Source of the DNA: Polaribacter sejongensis
GTDB lineage: Bacteria; Bacteroidota; Bacteroidia; Flavobacteriales; Flavobacteriaceae
Assembly: GCA_949545755.1 (NCBI GenBank)
Contig: CATITK010000156.1
Span: forward strand, 1 to 45,467
Direction of reading: 5' to 3'
Length of the DNA stretch: 45,467 nucleotides
Below, in pieces: positions 45,274 to 45,467 of the stretch. The translations under genes and the position numbers were made by a program. Each line of letters begins with the position of its first letter. The first letter of the stretch is position 1. Under the pieces are notes generated by a model that ran no database searches, had not been told where the DNA came from, and saw nothing but the letters and a program-made list of their open reading frames with translations.

Positions 45274-45467
45274 ATGAATTTATCTATTAATTTTCTTTCT
45301 GTTGCAAAAATGGCTACAGATGATTACGTTGGATTTACATTTTTTGTCGGATGTATGGCTATGATGGCTGCATCTGTATTTTTCTTCTTTTCAATGAACA
45401 GTTTTGACAAGAAGTGGAGAACTTCAATTCTTGTTTCTGGTTTAATTACTTTTATTGCTGCAGTTCA
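45274..45467 (+). CDS. Proteorhodopsin-like microbial rhodopsin, 5' part (3' end outside window)
   Basis: The first 64 codons of a retinal-binding membrane protein. After a short N-terminus (NLSINFLSVAKMATDDYVG), helix A is FTFFVGCMAMMAASVFFFF, the loop is SMNSFDKKWRTS and helix B begins ILVSGLITFIAAV. The DDYVGFTFFVG block and the KKW loop match flavobacterial light-driven proton pumps rather than the sodium pumps. The counterion, tuning residue and retinal Lys lie beyond the window, so pump type and colour cannot be read. A later ATG (codon 13) is possible. Confidence 0.9.
   Translation, partial: MNLSINFLSVAKMATDDYVGFTFFVGCMAMMAASVFFFFSMNSFDKKWRTSILVSGLITFIAAV

Overview
The window is AT-rich, densely coded DNA from a marine flavobacterium (Bacteroidota, Flavobacteriaceae), most like Polaribacter or a close relative. 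The evidence is a proteorhodopsin gene start beside a Brp/Blh retinal-forming oxygenase, Bacteroidota-type families (DUF4834, DUF4159, DUF6122, DUF6428, large-insert signal peptidase I), and Bacteroidota-type promoters (TTG, 17-23 nt, TAnnTTTG) before many genes instead of E. coli-type -35/-10 boxes. The genus is an inference from gene content. No rRNA, tRNA, IS element, CRISPR array or phage gene was seen.

Layout. 1-1952: 3' part of signal peptidase I, a WbqC-like protein and a small DUF6122 membrane protein. 1943-8846 (minus): a tight surface-polysaccharide/glycolipid operon of YfhO membrane protein, methyltransferase, two GT4 glycosyltransferases and a Wzx-type flippase. 8912-15135: DUF4834, an outer-membrane MetA-type protein with a basic tail, a GNAT-like protein followed by a heptamer tandem repeat, RsmE, DUF4159, a BASS transporter and a PlsC-type acyltransferase. 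15226-19573 (minus): a GH3/serine-hydrolase fusion, a small conserved protein and a DnaQ-like exonuclease. 19909-24257: an FAD oxidoreductase, then a minus-strand AAA+/VWA pair. 24552-25433: a TIGR01777 epimerase.

25440-30768 (minus) is a seven-gene run joining RsfS, FtsH and phospholipid synthesis (LUD protein, CdsA, Psd, acyl-CoA-binding protein, YceI lipoprotein). 30856-34941: biotin ligase, SRPBCC protein, PyrE, Nudix hydrolase and a SulP transporter. 35180-37854 (minus): a two-subunit molybdenum hydroxylase. 38062-39174: a lactonase-type lipoprotein. 39284-42549: the Ddl, CoaD, PASTA and RluD block. 42601-43406: an ArsR repressor with DUF6428 but no arsenate reductase or exporter. 43536-45467: YaaA, Blh and the rhodopsin start.

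The most striking signals are regulatory. In five genes a -7 box (exact TAnnTTTG or one mismatch) ends exactly four bases before the start ATG, which predicts leaderless mRNAs. Two divergent pairs (pyrE/Nudix and blh/rhodopsin) have interlocked promoters; in the first, each promoter lies inside the other gene. A 24-bp near-perfect palindrome sits eight bases before arsR. Most of the window is core flavobacterial housekeeping; no clearly new multi-gene defence or mobile system was seen.
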